Assembly: GCA_009774145.1 (NCBI GenBank)
Contig: VSND01000008.1
Location: 1 to 64,000, forward strand
DNA: 64,000 bases
Origin: Lachnospiraceae bacterium
GTDB lineage: Bacteria; Bacillota; Clostridia; Lachnospirales; Lachnospiraceae
Reading direction: 5' to 3'
The position numbers were made by a program, and so were the translations under genes. The notes under the pieces are model-generated. The model was not told where the DNA came from, made no database searches, and was given only the letters and a program-made list of their open reading frames with translations. Of the stretch, positions 33,507 to 41,786 are shown piece after piece (the stretch's first letter is position 1; each line of letters opens with the position of its first letter).

Positions 33507-33547
33507 CCCGCCGTAATCAGGGACACCTGCCTGCGGCGGGTTGATTT
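33507..33547 (+). terminator. Terminator-like hairpin after guaB
   Basis: CCCGCCG (33507-33513) and CGGCGGG (33534-33540) pair around a 20-base loop, followed by TTGATTTT. The long loop lowers the certainty. Confidence 0.55.
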
Positions 33548-33562
33548 TCAGATACCTTTTGG

Positions 33563-33591
33563 TTGTAAAAGAGCCGGATAGATGGTAAACT
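33563..33591 (+). promoter_or_regulatory. Predicted pyk promoter
   Basis: TTGTAA (33563-33568), 17-base spacer, TAAACT (33586-33591), about 50 bases before the pyk start. A/T-rich TATATATC follows. Confidence 0.5.
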
Positions 33592-33640
33592 ATATATCAG
33601 ATATTTGAATTTGGCGAAAGAATAAAGGAGATCGCAGGTT

Positions 33641-35383
33641 ATGAGGAAAACAAAGATCGTATGTACGCTGGGACCATCTACCGATAAGGAAGAGGTGCTC
33701 CGCCAGCTGATGCTGGAGGGCATGGCAGTTGCCAGAATGAACTTTTCCCATGGAAGCCATGAGGAGCAGAAGGCGAGACTGGATGCGGTGAAAAGGCTTC
33801 GGAAGGAACTGGACCTTCCGGTGGCGGCGCTTCTGGATACAAAAGGACCGGAGATCCGCATCGGAGAAGTGGAAGGCGGAAAACTGGAACTGAAGGCGGG
33901 ACAGACCTTTACGCTTACCGATGAAGAGATCATGGGTACAGCGGAGAAAGTGTCTATTACCTATAAGGCGCTTTATCAGGATGTCTGTCCGGGGGATTCC
34001 ATCCTGATCGACGACGGGCTGATCGGGATGGAAGTGCTGCGGATTGAGGGAAAAGAGATTGTCTGCCAGGTGAAAAACGGCGGTTTTATCTCCAACCGCA
34101 AAGGTGTGAATGTACCAGGTGTGGAGCTTCGGATGCCCTTTGTGAGCCAGAAGGATTTTGAAGACATCGTTTTTGCGGCAGAGCAGGGTTTTGACTATAT
34201 TGCGGCATCCTTCACCAGAACAGCGGAAGATATTCTGGAGCTTCGCAGGATTCTGCAGGGGCATAACGGCGAAGGCATCCGGATCATTGCCAAGATTGAG
34301 AACATGCAGGGCGTGGAGAACTGTGCGGCGATCCTCCGGGTGGCAGACGGCATCATGATCGCCAGAGGAGACATGGGTGTGGAGATTCCTCTGGAGGACG
34401 TTCCGGTCATTCAGAAGAAGCTGATCCGTCTGTGTATCAGTATGGACAAGCCGGTCATCACGGCGACGCAGATGCTGGATTCCATGATTAAGAACCCGCG
34501 TCCGACCCGTGCGGAGACGTCAGATGTATCCAACGCCATCTATCAGGGTACCAGCGCGATCATGCTGTCCGGTGAGACGGCTGCAGGCGCTTATCCGGTG
34601 GAGGCGGTGAAGACCATGGCCAGAATCGCAGAGCGTACGGAGAAGGATATCGATTATACAACCGAGTTCAAGCCGCGCAGACTTTCGAAGAAACCGGATG
34701 TGACCAATGCCATATCCCATGCGACCTGTACGACGGCCATGGACCTGAAGGCAGCGGCCATTGTGGCGGTGTCAAAGTCCGGAAAGACCGTGGGCAGCAT
34801 CTCCAAATACCGTCCGTCGGTGCCGATCATCGGCTGCTCCACGGAGGAGAGAGTATGCCGGCAGCTGAACCTGTGCTGGGGCGTAGTGCCCATCCTGATG
34901 GAAGAGGAGGATACGGCAGACGAACTGTTTGACCATGCAGTGGAGAAGGCAGAGCAGAAGGGACTGATCCGCAGAGGAGAGCTGGCGGTCATCGCAGCCG
35001 GCGTTCCGCTTGGAATGTCCGGAACGACCAACATGATCAAGGTGCATGTGGCAGGCAACACGCTGATTACCGGCAAGGGCTGCAATTCGCTGAAGAAGAC
35101 CGGTAAGGTCTGCGTCTGCAGAAATATGGAAGAGCTGGAGCATAATTTCGAACTGGGCGATATCCTTGTGGTGGAACAGACGTCCAATGAGATGATGAGC
35201 AAGCTGAAAGATGCAGCCGGCATCGTAACGGAGACCGGAGACCGTTACTGCCATGCGGCAATCGTAGGTATGGCGCTGGATATCCCTGTGATCGTAGCGG
35301 CGAGGAATGCGGGCAGCATCCTGAAGTCCGGAACGTTCGTGACCATTGATGCGGAACAGGGAATCGTATACAGCGGCAGATAG
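33641..35383 (+). CDS. pyk: Pyruvate kinase with C-terminal PEP-utiliser-type domain
   Basis: 580 residues, about 110 more than E. coli PykF. The normal catalytic barrel and lid are seen (TKIVCTLGPSTD, MARMNFSHG-type VARMNFSHGSHEE, catalytic IIAKIENMQGVEN, MIARGDMGVEIP). The extra C-terminus (ILVVEQTSNEMM..IVTETGDRYCHAAIVG) is the swivelling phosphohistidine-type domain found in Bacillus/Geobacillus pyruvate kinases. It makes pyruvate and ATP at the end of glycolysis. Confidence 0.95.
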   Translation: MRKTKIVCTLGPSTDKEEVLRQLMLEGMAVARMNFSHGSHEEQKARLDAVKRLRKELDLPVAALLDTKGPEIRIGEVEGGKLELKAGQTFTLTDEEIMGTAEKVSITYKALYQDVCPGDSILIDDGLIGMEVLRIEGKEIVCQVKNGGFISNRKGVNVPGVELRMPFVSQKDFEDIVFAAEQGFDYIAASFTRTAEDILELRRILQGHNGEGIRIIAKIENMQGVENCAAILRVADGIMIARGDMGVEIPLEDVPVIQKKLIRLCISMDKPVITATQMLDSMIKNPRPTRAETSDVSNAIYQGTSAIMLSGETAAGAYPVEAVKTMARIAERTEKDIDYTTEFKPRRLSKKPDVTNAISHATCTTAMDLKAAAIVAVSKSGKTVGSISKYRPSVPIIGCSTEERVCRQLNLCWGVVPILMEEEDTADELFDHAVEKAEQKGLIRRGELAVIAAGVPLGMSGTTNMIKVHVAGNTLITGKGCNSLKKTGKVCVCRNMEELEHNFELGDILVVEQTSNEMMSKLKDAAGIVTETGDRYCHAAIVGMALDIPVIVAARNAGSILKSGTFVTIDAEQGIVYSGR

Positions 35384-35444
35384 ACAGATATGGGATGCTG
35401 CCCATGTCTTTGAGAAAATAAATACAGAATGAAGGGACAGGATT

Positions 35445-36836
35445 ATGAAACTTACGACGATTCGTGATTTATACAGAGACCGGGAATCGTATCTTGACCA
35501 GGAGATCACGGTAGGGGGTTGGGTGCGCAGCGTGCGGGATTCCAAAAGCTTTGGATTTCTGGTACTGCATGACGGCAGCTTTTTTGATCCGCTCCAGATT
35601 GTCTATCATGATACCATGGAAAACTTTGCGCAGGTCAGCAAACTGAATGTGGGAGCGGCAGTCATTGTAAAAGGCACACTGGTGGCAACGCCTCAGGCAA
35701 AGCAGCCTTTTGAGATTCAGGCGGCTGAGATAACGCTGGAAGGGGCATCTGCACCGGACTATCCGCTTCAGAAGAAGCGCCATACGCTGGAATATTTAAG
35801 GACCATGACCCATCTGCGTCCAAGGACGAATATGTTCCAGGCGGTATTCCGGGTGCGTTCGCTGACCGCTTATGCGATTCACCGGTTTTTTCAGGAGCGG
35901 GGATTTGTCTATGTGCACACGCCTCTGATTACCGGAAGTGACTGCGAAGGTGCAGGAGAGATGTTCCAGGTGACGACGCTGGATCTGGAAAATGTACCGA
36001 AGACAACAGAGGGCATGGTGGATTTTTCACAGGATTTCTTCTGTAAGCCCACCAACCTGACCGTCAGCGGCCAGCTGAATGCAGAGACATTTGCCATGGC
36101 GTTCCGGGATGTCTATACCTTCGGCCCCACCTTCCGCGCGGAGAATTCCAATACGACCCGCCATGCGGCAGAGTTCTGGATGATCGAGCCGGAGATGGCG
36201 TTTGCCGATCTTACGGATAACATGCAGGTTGCGGAGGATATGTTAAAGTATGTGATCCGCTATGTGCTGGAGCATGCGCCGGAGGAGATGAATTTCTTCA
36301 ATTCCTTTGTGGATAAGGGACTTCTGGACCGGCTGAACCATGTGCTGAATTCGGAATTCGGGCATGTGACTTATACAGAGGCGGTGGAGATCCTTGAGAA
36401 AAATAACAGCCATTTTGATTATAAGGTTTCCTGGGGCTGCGACCTGCAGACGGAGCATGAGCGTTATCTGACCGAACAGGTGTTTAAGCGCCCGGTATTT
36501 GTGACGGATTACCCGAAGGAGATCAAGGCCTTCTATATGAAGATGAACGAGGACCAGAAGACCGTTGCAGCCATGGACTGTCTGGTTCCCGGGATCGGAG
36601 AGATCATCGGCGGAAGCCAGAGAGAGGACGATCTGGAAAAACTGTCTGCCCGCATGAAGGAGATGGGGCTGAAGGAAGAGGATTACGGATTCTATCTGGA
36701 TCTCAGGAAATACGGAACGGTGCGCCATTCCGGTTTCGGTCTGGGATTTGAACGGTGCGTCATGTATCTGACCGGCATGGGAAATATCCGCGATGTGGTT
36801 CCGTTCCCGAGAACGGTGAAGAACTGCGACCTGTAG
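35445..36836 (+). CDS. asnS: Asparagine--tRNA ligase
   Basis: 463 residues. Class IIb synthetase: N-terminal OB anticodon-binding domain (ITVGGWVRSVRDSKSFGFLVLHDG), motif 2 FRAENSNTTRHAAEFWMIEPEM and motif 3 GFGLGFERCVMYLTGM. The AsnRS-typical TGSDCEGAGEMF and VTDYPKEIKAFYMKMN separate it from AspRS. Confidence 0.96.
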   Translation: MKLTTIRDLYRDRESYLDQEITVGGWVRSVRDSKSFGFLVLHDGSFFDPLQIVYHDTMENFAQVSKLNVGAAVIVKGTLVATPQAKQPFEIQAAEITLEGASAPDYPLQKKRHTLEYLRTMTHLRPRTNMFQAVFRVRSLTAYAIHRFFQERGFVYVHTPLITGSDCEGAGEMFQVTTLDLENVPKTTEGMVDFSQDFFCKPTNLTVSGQLNAETFAMAFRDVYTFGPTFRAENSNTTRHAAEFWMIEPEMAFADLTDNMQVAEDMLKYVIRYVLEHAPEEMNFFNSFVDKGLLDRLNHVLNSEFGHVTYTEAVEILEKNNSHFDYKVSWGCDLQTEHERYLTEQVFKRPVFVTDYPKEIKAFYMKMNEDQKTVAAMDCLVPGIGEIIGGSQREDDLEKLSARMKEMGLKEEDYGFYLDLRKYGTVRHSGFGLGFERCVMYLTGMGNIRDVVPFPRTVKNCDL

Positions 36837-36855
36837 CAGGCTCCGGCATCATGGA

Positions 36856-36921
36856 GGACAGAGCGTCTGTGCACATGTCCGGTACAGCATTTTAACGGGG
36901 TGCTGTACCAGCTTGTCTGTC
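36856..36921. repeat. Nested intergenic hairpin between asnS and the CsoR-like gene
   Basis: Perfect arms GGTACAGCA (36881-36889) and TGCTGTACC (36901-36909) sit inside a weaker outer pair, GGACAGA near 36856 and TCTGTCC near 36915. A GGCAG/CTGCC hairpin follows near 36931. No T-run is present. Nesting resembles the groESL elements but the sequence differs. Confidence 0.45.
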
Positions 36922-36993
36922 CGATGGCCGGCGGCAGAAAGCTGCCTGCGCCAGGATATTCCGTAAGAGGGAAAATGTCGGAAAGGAGAAAAG

Positions 36994-37371
36994 ATGGCAG
37001 AAGAGAAACATACGCATACAGCTCCTGACGGGACGGTGTATGAACATGTCCATGGGCAGGAAGCGCATACGCACAGCCATGCCGGAGGACATGCTCACGG
37101 GCATGCACATAGCCATGCCAATACGAAGGCTGTTTTGAACCGTCTTTCCCGGGCGATCGGACATCTGGAGTCCATCAGGCGTATGGTGGAGGACGGACGG
37201 GACTGCAGTGAGGTGCTGATCCAGCTTTCGGCTGTGAAATCTGCGATCAACAATACGGGAAAGGTCATTTTGAAGGATCATATTGAGCACTGCCTGGTGG
37301 AAGCCGTGGAGTGCGGGGATATGGAATCGATTGCAGATCTGACCCAGGCGATCGACCGTTTTATGAAATAA
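36994..37371 (+). CDS. CsoR/RcnR-family metal-responsive repressor with His-rich N-terminus
   Basis: 125 residues. The first ~42 residues hold more than a dozen histidines (HTHTAPDG, HVHGQEAHTHSHAGGHAH). The C-terminal DUF156 helical domain shows LNRLSRAIGHLESIRRMVEDGRDC, then DHIEHC: the Cys-His-Cys set (one Cys after the first helix, H and C four apart) is the copper(I) CsoR pattern. The His-rich part may buffer or sense a metal. No copper exporter is next to it, so its target is not visible. AAGGAG precedes the ATG. Confidence 0.85.
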   Translation: MAEEKHTHTAPDGTVYEHVHGQEAHTHSHAGGHAHGHAHSHANTKAVLNRLSRAIGHLESIRRMVEDGRDCSEVLIQLSAVKSAINNTGKVILKDHIEHCLVEAVECGDMESIADLTQAIDRFMK

Positions 37372-37376
37372 AAACC

Positions 37377-37416
37377 GGAGGGCAGCCTGTCAACAGGTTT
37401 TGCCCTTCTTTTTTTA
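37377..37416 (+). terminator. Terminator after the CsoR-like gene
   Basis: AGGGCA (37379-37384) pairs with TGCCCT (37401-37406), and CCTGT with ACAGG inside. A run of seven T follows. Strong intrinsic terminator. Confidence 0.88.
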
Positions 37417-37477
37417 TTTTGTGAAATATAGCAGAATTTATAAAAAAATTTTCGAACATATTTTTCCTGTTTGTCTA

Positions 37478-37506
37478 TTGCACAGAGGGAGCAGATAGTA
37501 TATACT
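37478..37506 (+). promoter_or_regulatory. nrdD promoter
   Basis: TTGCAC (37478-37483), 17-base spacer, TATACT (37501-37506). The -10 is part of the palindrome AGTATATACT (37497-37506), a possible operator half of the NrdR type. Confidence 0.6.
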
Positions 37507-37540
37507 TGTAATCAACATTTGGAATATCTCAACAAAAGAT

Positions 37541-37556
37541 ACACAACATATAGTAG
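37541..37556 (+). promoter_or_regulatory. NrdR-box-like site upstream of nrdD
   Basis: ACACAACATATAGTAG matches the NrdR consensus ACACWAWATATWGTGT at 13 of 16 positions. It lies about 31 bases after the palindrome over the -10, the spacing typical of paired NrdR boxes, but the first site matches the consensus poorly. NrdR represses ribonucleotide reductase genes when dATP is high. Confidence 0.45.
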
Positions 37557-37568
37557 GGGGAACGCAAG

Positions 37569-39701
37569 TTGTACGTAATCAAGAAGGACGGAACCAGGGA
37601 GAATTTTAATGTGCAGAAGGTCGTGAATGCAGTCAACAAGTCTGCAGCCAGAATCCTTTACAAATTTTCCGATGAAGAGACAGAGTATATCTGCAGGTTC
37701 GCGCAGGAGAGTGCAGAGTCTCTGGGAAAAGAGGGGATCGATATCCAGGACATGCACAACATCGCGGAGAGGGCGCTGGAGAAGGTGAATCCAGCAGTGG
37801 CAAAGAGTTACCGGGACTACCGGAACTACAAAAAAGATTTTGTGCATATGATGGACGACGTATATACGAAGAGCCAGTCCATCCGCTACATCGGGGACAA
37901 GAGCAATGCCAATACGGACAGCGCTCTGGTAGCGACCAAGAGAAGTCTGATCTTCAATGAACTGAATAAGGAGCTGTACCGGAAATTTTTCATGAACCGG
38001 AACGAGCTGCAGGCGTGCAGGGACGGATATATCTATATCCATGACCAGTCTGCAAGACTCGACACCATGAACTGCTGTCTGTTCGACATTGCCAGTGTCT
38101 TAAGCGGCGGTTTTGAGATGGGGAATGTGTGGTACAATGAGCCGAAGACCCTGGATACGGCGTTTGACGTCATGGGGGATATCATCCTGAGTACGGCAGC
38201 GCAGCAGTACGGCGGTTTTACGGTGCCGGAAGTGGACAGGGTGCTGGCGCCCTATGCCGAGAAAAGCTATATAAAATATAAAAATGAATTTCTGTCCTAT
38301 ATGGATCCTTCCTGGGAGGGCGCAGAGGAGAAAGCAGAGCTCTATGCCATGAAGAAGGTCCGCAGGGATTTTGACCAGGGCTGGCAGGGAATCGAATACA
38401 AGCTGAATACCGTGGGCTCATCGAGAGGAGATTATCCGTTTGTAACCGTGACCATGGGTCTTGGGCAGGAACGGTTTGCAAAGATGTGCAACATCTCGCT
38501 TCTGCAGGTTCACCAGGAGGGACAGGGAAAGCCGGGAGCGAAGAAACCGGTGCTCTTTCCGAAGATCGTCTTTTTATACGATGAGGCAATCCATGGAAAG
38601 GGAGGGTGCTGCGAGGATGTCTTTGAGGCCGGTATTGAGTGCTCTTCGAAGACCATGTACCCGGACTGGCTGTCCTTAAGCGGGGAAGGCTATATCTCCG
38701 AGATGTATCAGAGATACGGGCGGGTGATCAGTCCTATGGGCTGCCGGGCATTCTTAAGTCCCTGGTATGAAAGGGGCGGTATGAAACCGGCAGATGAAGA
38801 GGACAGGCCCATCTTTGTGGGACGCTTTAATGTGGGTGCGGTGAGCCTTCACCTTCCCATGATTCTGGCCCGGTCCCGTTCAGAGAACCGTGATTTTTAT
38901 GAGGTGCTGGACTATTATCTGGAGATGATCCGTAATCTCCATATCCGTACCTATGACTATCTGGGGGAGATGCGTGCCTCCACCAACCCGCTGGCTTACT
39001 GTGAGGGAGGTTTTTATGGCGGGCATCTGAATCCTCATGACAAGATCAAACCGCTTTTGAAGCCCATGACGGCTTCCTTCGGGATTACGGCGCTGAATGA
39101 GCTGCAGGAGCTGTACAATGGAAAATCCATCCGGGAGGACGGACAGTTCGCTCTGGAGGTTATGCAGTATATCAATCGGAAGATCACACAGTTCAAGGAG
39201 GAGGACGGCAATCTCTATGCGATCTACGGCACTCCGGCCGAGAGCCTGTGCGGTCTTCAGATCGAACAGTTCCGCAAAAAATACGGAATCGTGGAAAATG
39301 TCTCAGACCGGCCTTATGTGAGCAACAGCTTCCACTGTCATGTGACTGAAGATATGACCCCGATCGAAAAGCAGGACTGCGAAGGCCGGTTCTGGGAACT
39401 GTGCAACGGCGGAAAGATCCAGTATGTACGTTATCCGGTGGGGTATAATAAAGAAGCGGTCCGCACGCTGGTACGGCGCGCCATGAAGAAAGGCTTTTAT
39501 GAGGGCGTGAATCTGTCTCTGGCTTACTGTGACGACTGCGGTCATCAGGAACTGGATATGGATGTGTGTCCGAAATGCGGCAGCCGGAATCTGACGAAGA
39601 TCGACCGTATGAACGGTTATCTGTCCTATTCCAGAGTCAAAGGGGATACCCGCCTGAATGCGGCGAAGATGGCAGAAATTCAGGAGAGAGTGTCCATGTA
39701 A
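37569..39701 (+). CDS. nrdD: Anaerobic ribonucleoside-triphosphate reductase
   Basis: 710 residues, class III reductase. N-terminal ATP-cone (YVIKKDGTRENFNVQKVVNAV), the 10-stranded barrel, a C-terminal zinc site CDDCGH..CPKCGS and the glycyl-radical region RMNGYLSYSR, close to the RVxGYL consensus. It makes dNTPs without oxygen. The start is TTG at 37569 after AGGGGGAA. The activase gene nrdG, usually next door, is absent; the next gene is convergent. Confidence 0.94.
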   Translation: MYVIKKDGTRENFNVQKVVNAVNKSAARILYKFSDEETEYICRFAQESAESLGKEGIDIQDMHNIAERALEKVNPAVAKSYRDYRNYKKDFVHMMDDVYTKSQSIRYIGDKSNANTDSALVATKRSLIFNELNKELYRKFFMNRNELQACRDGYIYIHDQSARLDTMNCCLFDIASVLSGGFEMGNVWYNEPKTLDTAFDVMGDIILSTAAQQYGGFTVPEVDRVLAPYAEKSYIKYKNEFLSYMDPSWEGAEEKAELYAMKKVRRDFDQGWQGIEYKLNTVGSSRGDYPFVTVTMGLGQERFAKMCNISLLQVHQEGQGKPGAKKPVLFPKIVFLYDEAIHGKGGCCEDVFEAGIECSSKTMYPDWLSLSGEGYISEMYQRYGRVISPMGCRAFLSPWYERGGMKPADEEDRPIFVGRFNVGAVSLHLPMILARSRSENRDFYEVLDYYLEMIRNLHIRTYDYLGEMRASTNPLAYCEGGFYGGHLNPHDKIKPLLKPMTASFGITALNELQELYNGKSIREDGQFALEVMQYINRKITQFKEEDGNLYAIYGTPAESLCGLQIEQFRKKYGIVENVSDRPYVSNSFHCHVTEDMTPIEKQDCEGRFWELCNGGKIQYVRYPVGYNKEAVRTLVRRAMKKGFYEGVNLSLAYCDDCGHQELDMDVCPKCGSRNLTKIDRMNGYLSYSRVKGDTRLNAAKMAEIQERVSM

Positions 39702-39723
39702 CAGATTCTGCAGCTGTCAGGCA

Positions 39724-39805
39724 GACGGGACTGACACCGGATGCGCTTTTGCTGTTGCGTATGGTACGCAGCGAAGGCGGAAGACATCCGGGTGTTGGTC
39801 CCGTC
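39724..39805. repeat. Long intergenic hairpin between nrdD and the lipoprotein gene
   Basis: The whole 82-base stretch folds back on itself: GACGGGAC..ACACC-GGATG at the left against CATCC-gGGTGT..GTCCCGTC at the right, then CGCTTTTGCTG against CAGCGAAGGCG (with G-U pairs) and GCGTA/TACGC at the tip. There is no T-run on either strand, so it is not a standard terminator although it lies between convergent genes. No open frame is credible here. Confidence 0.75.
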
Positions 39806-39828
39806 CCACATTCCGGACAGATGCAAAA

Positions 39829-40440
39829 TCAGTCGTCAATTCCGAAAATATATTCCAGTTCGTCTTCTGCAGCGTCCAGACGGTCTTCCAGACGCTCCAG
39901 TTCCCGTTCCAGAGTCCTGTATTCGTCCCGGGACAGAGATCCGTTCCGGTACAGATATTCCAGTTCATCTTCATGAAGGTCCAGATCATTGTCAATCTTT
40001 TTTTCTTCCTGCTTCAAGGTAAGAAACTGTTCCATGTCATCGGCAGCAGTTCCGGAAGGCACTGCTGCGCCTGCCGTTTCTTCATAGGCAGAGACCATGG
40101 CTGTGAGTTCTTCCATTGTATGGGTGGTTGCAGACGCATCGGAAGCGCCGGAAGAAGGTGTATTTTCCGCTTCGGAATCTGCCGCAGGCAGAGTTTCGCC
40201 GGTATTGTCCGTTCCAGAGGCCTCCGGCGCGGCAGCGGTTCCTTCTTCGTTCTGCTCTGTGGAAGAAGCGTCCGCCGCGGCGTCTGCAGATGCTTTCTGT
40301 TCCAGTTCCGTGATCTGCTGCTGGAGCTGTGTAATCTGTTCCTGCAATGCTTCTGTCTCCGCATTCGTGCTGCCGGACTGGCATCCGGTCAGGGAAAGCG
40401 CGGCAGTCATGCCGATCATAAATAGATATTTCTGCTTCAT
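39829..40440 (-). CDS. Putative lipoprotein with coiled-coil segments
   Basis: 203 residues. Lipoprotein signal peptide with lipobox LTGC (Cys20). Next comes a short Glu/Gln coiled coil (EALQEQITQLQQQITELEQK), an Ala/Ser/Glu/Thr-rich low-complexity spacer and a second long charged helix (LEYLYRNGSLSRDEYRTLERELERLEDRLD). Anchored on the outer face of the membrane. Function unknown. AGAGAGGA stands before the ATG. It diverges from the ter-locus phosphoribosyltransferase gene. Confidence 0.8.
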   Translation of the reverse strand: MKQKYLFMIGMTAALSLTGCQSGSTNAETEALQEQITQLQQQITELEQKASADAAADASSTEQNEEGTAAAPEASGTDNTGETLPAADSEAENTPSSGASDASATTHTMEELTAMVSAYEETAGAAVPSGTAADDMEQFLTLKQEEKKIDNDLDLHEDELEYLYRNGSLSRDEYRTLERELERLEDRLDAAEDELEYIFGIDD

Positions 40441-40557
40441 ATTTTTTCCTCTCTGTAATGGTTTTGTTAAAAGTCAGTATACACTAAAAAACAGAAAAAT
40501 AAAAGTGTCCGGATGTGCATGTTCTGCAAATATTTCTCAATAAAAGAAAAAATGCAG

Positions 40558-40586
40558 TTGAGATATGAGCGGGCAGTACGTATAAT
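40558..40586 (+). promoter_or_regulatory. Promoter of the phosphoribosyltransferase/StiP operon
   Basis: TTGAGA (40558-40563), 17-base spacer, TATAAT (40581-40586), 54 bases before the GTG start. Strong sigma-A match. Confidence 0.75.
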
Positions 40587-40640
40587 AGATCTGTAATATC
40601 TTTGGCATTTTTATCGTATGAAAAACTGGAGGCGTATTTT

Positions 40641-41786
40641 GTGAAAGAATTGCAGAGGAAACAGACAGCGTCTGTAAAATATACAGAGCAGGAACTGGCG
40701 GCAGTCGCAAAGCGGGAGAACAACAAAAAGAGAAGTTATCTGGTGGTCAACCGGCTGCAGGGGAAGCATGTGCCGGTCAGCCCGGGGAAAGCGCTTCGGA
40801 TGTTTGGCAGTCTGGCAGAGCTGCTTCTGGAAGAATACCGGGGAGAAAGGCTGCTTCTTATAGGTTTTGCCGAGACTGCCACAGCCATTGGCGCGGCGGT
40901 GGCAGAGAAGCTGGGAGCGCTCTATATACAGACCACCAGAGAACAGATCCAGGATGTGGAATACTTTTATTTTTCAGAACAGCACAGCCACGCGACGGAA
41001 CAGAAGCTTGTGAAGGATGATCTGGACCGGGTGATGGAAAGGGTGGACCGGATCATTTTTATAGAGGATGAGATCACGACCGGAAACACCATAAGAAATA
41101 TCATAGAGCTTCTCAAAAAGGCATATCCGGGCTGTGCCGGCTTTTCAGCGGCTTCCTTGCTGAATGGTATGGCAAAAACATATCAGGAGGAATATGCAAA
41201 GAGCGGGATCCGCCTGCACTGGCTTCTGAGAACCTGTCATGACAGCTATGAAGAGCGGGCGGCAGACTGCAGGGGGGACGGAATCTGTCACGGCTGTGAC
41301 AGCAGTCTTCCGGCCGTGGTTCCCGAAGAATACCGGATATCCGGCTGCCGGGATGCCCGCAGGCTGACAGACGGAACGCTGTACAAAACTGCCTGCAGGC
41401 AGATGGGACGAGAAGCTGTGGAACGTCTGCAGCCGGTCAGAGGAGAACGGATTCTGGTAATTGGTACAGAGGAATTCATGTATCCGGCGCTGGTGCTTGC
41501 CTCCATGCTGGAAGAGAAAACCGGTTGGGTCCGATGTCATTCCACGACCAGAAGTCCCATTCTGGTCAGCAGTGAAGCATGGTATCCGCTGCATGAGCGA
41601 TACGAACTGCGAAGTCTTTATGACAGACAAAGGACAACGTTTCTGTATGATCTGTCCGCATATGACAGAGTATGCATGGTAACAGATGCAGGAGAAGAAG
41701 AGAAAGAAGGCCTGTATTCGCTGATCAATGCGCTTGTCTCCTGCGGGAATGAGAGAATCTGTGTAATCCGGTGGTGTCAGGCATGA
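40641..41786 (+). CDS. Ter-locus phosphoribosyltransferase with TRSP domain
   Basis: 381 residues. The N-terminal part is a PRTase_2-type phosphoribosyltransferase with PRPP loop IIFIEDEITTGNTIRNI. The C-terminal part is the TRSP domain, named for the motif seen here in STTRSPIL. Such proteins occur in the nucleotide-type biosynthetic module linked to TerD/TelA genes; the product is unknown. The start is GTG at 40641, after GGAGG at 40628-40632; a longer TTG-initiated frame (40602) has no ribosome site. It overlaps the next gene by four bases. Confidence 0.83.
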   Translation: MKELQRKQTASVKYTEQELAAVAKRENNKKRSYLVVNRLQGKHVPVSPGKALRMFGSLAELLLEEYRGERLLLIGFAETATAIGAAVAEKLGALYIQTTREQIQDVEYFYFSEQHSHATEQKLVKDDLDRVMERVDRIIFIEDEITTGNTIRNIIELLKKAYPGCAGFSAASLLNGMAKTYQEEYAKSGIRLHWLLRTCHDSYEERAADCRGDGICHGCDSSLPAVVPEEYRISGCRDARRLTDGTLYKTACRQMGREAVERLQPVRGERILVIGTEEFMYPALVLASMLEEKTGWVRCHSTTRSPILVSSEAWYPLHERYELRSLYDRQRTTFLYDLSAYDRVCMVTDAGEEEKEGLYSLINALVSCGNERICVIRWCQA

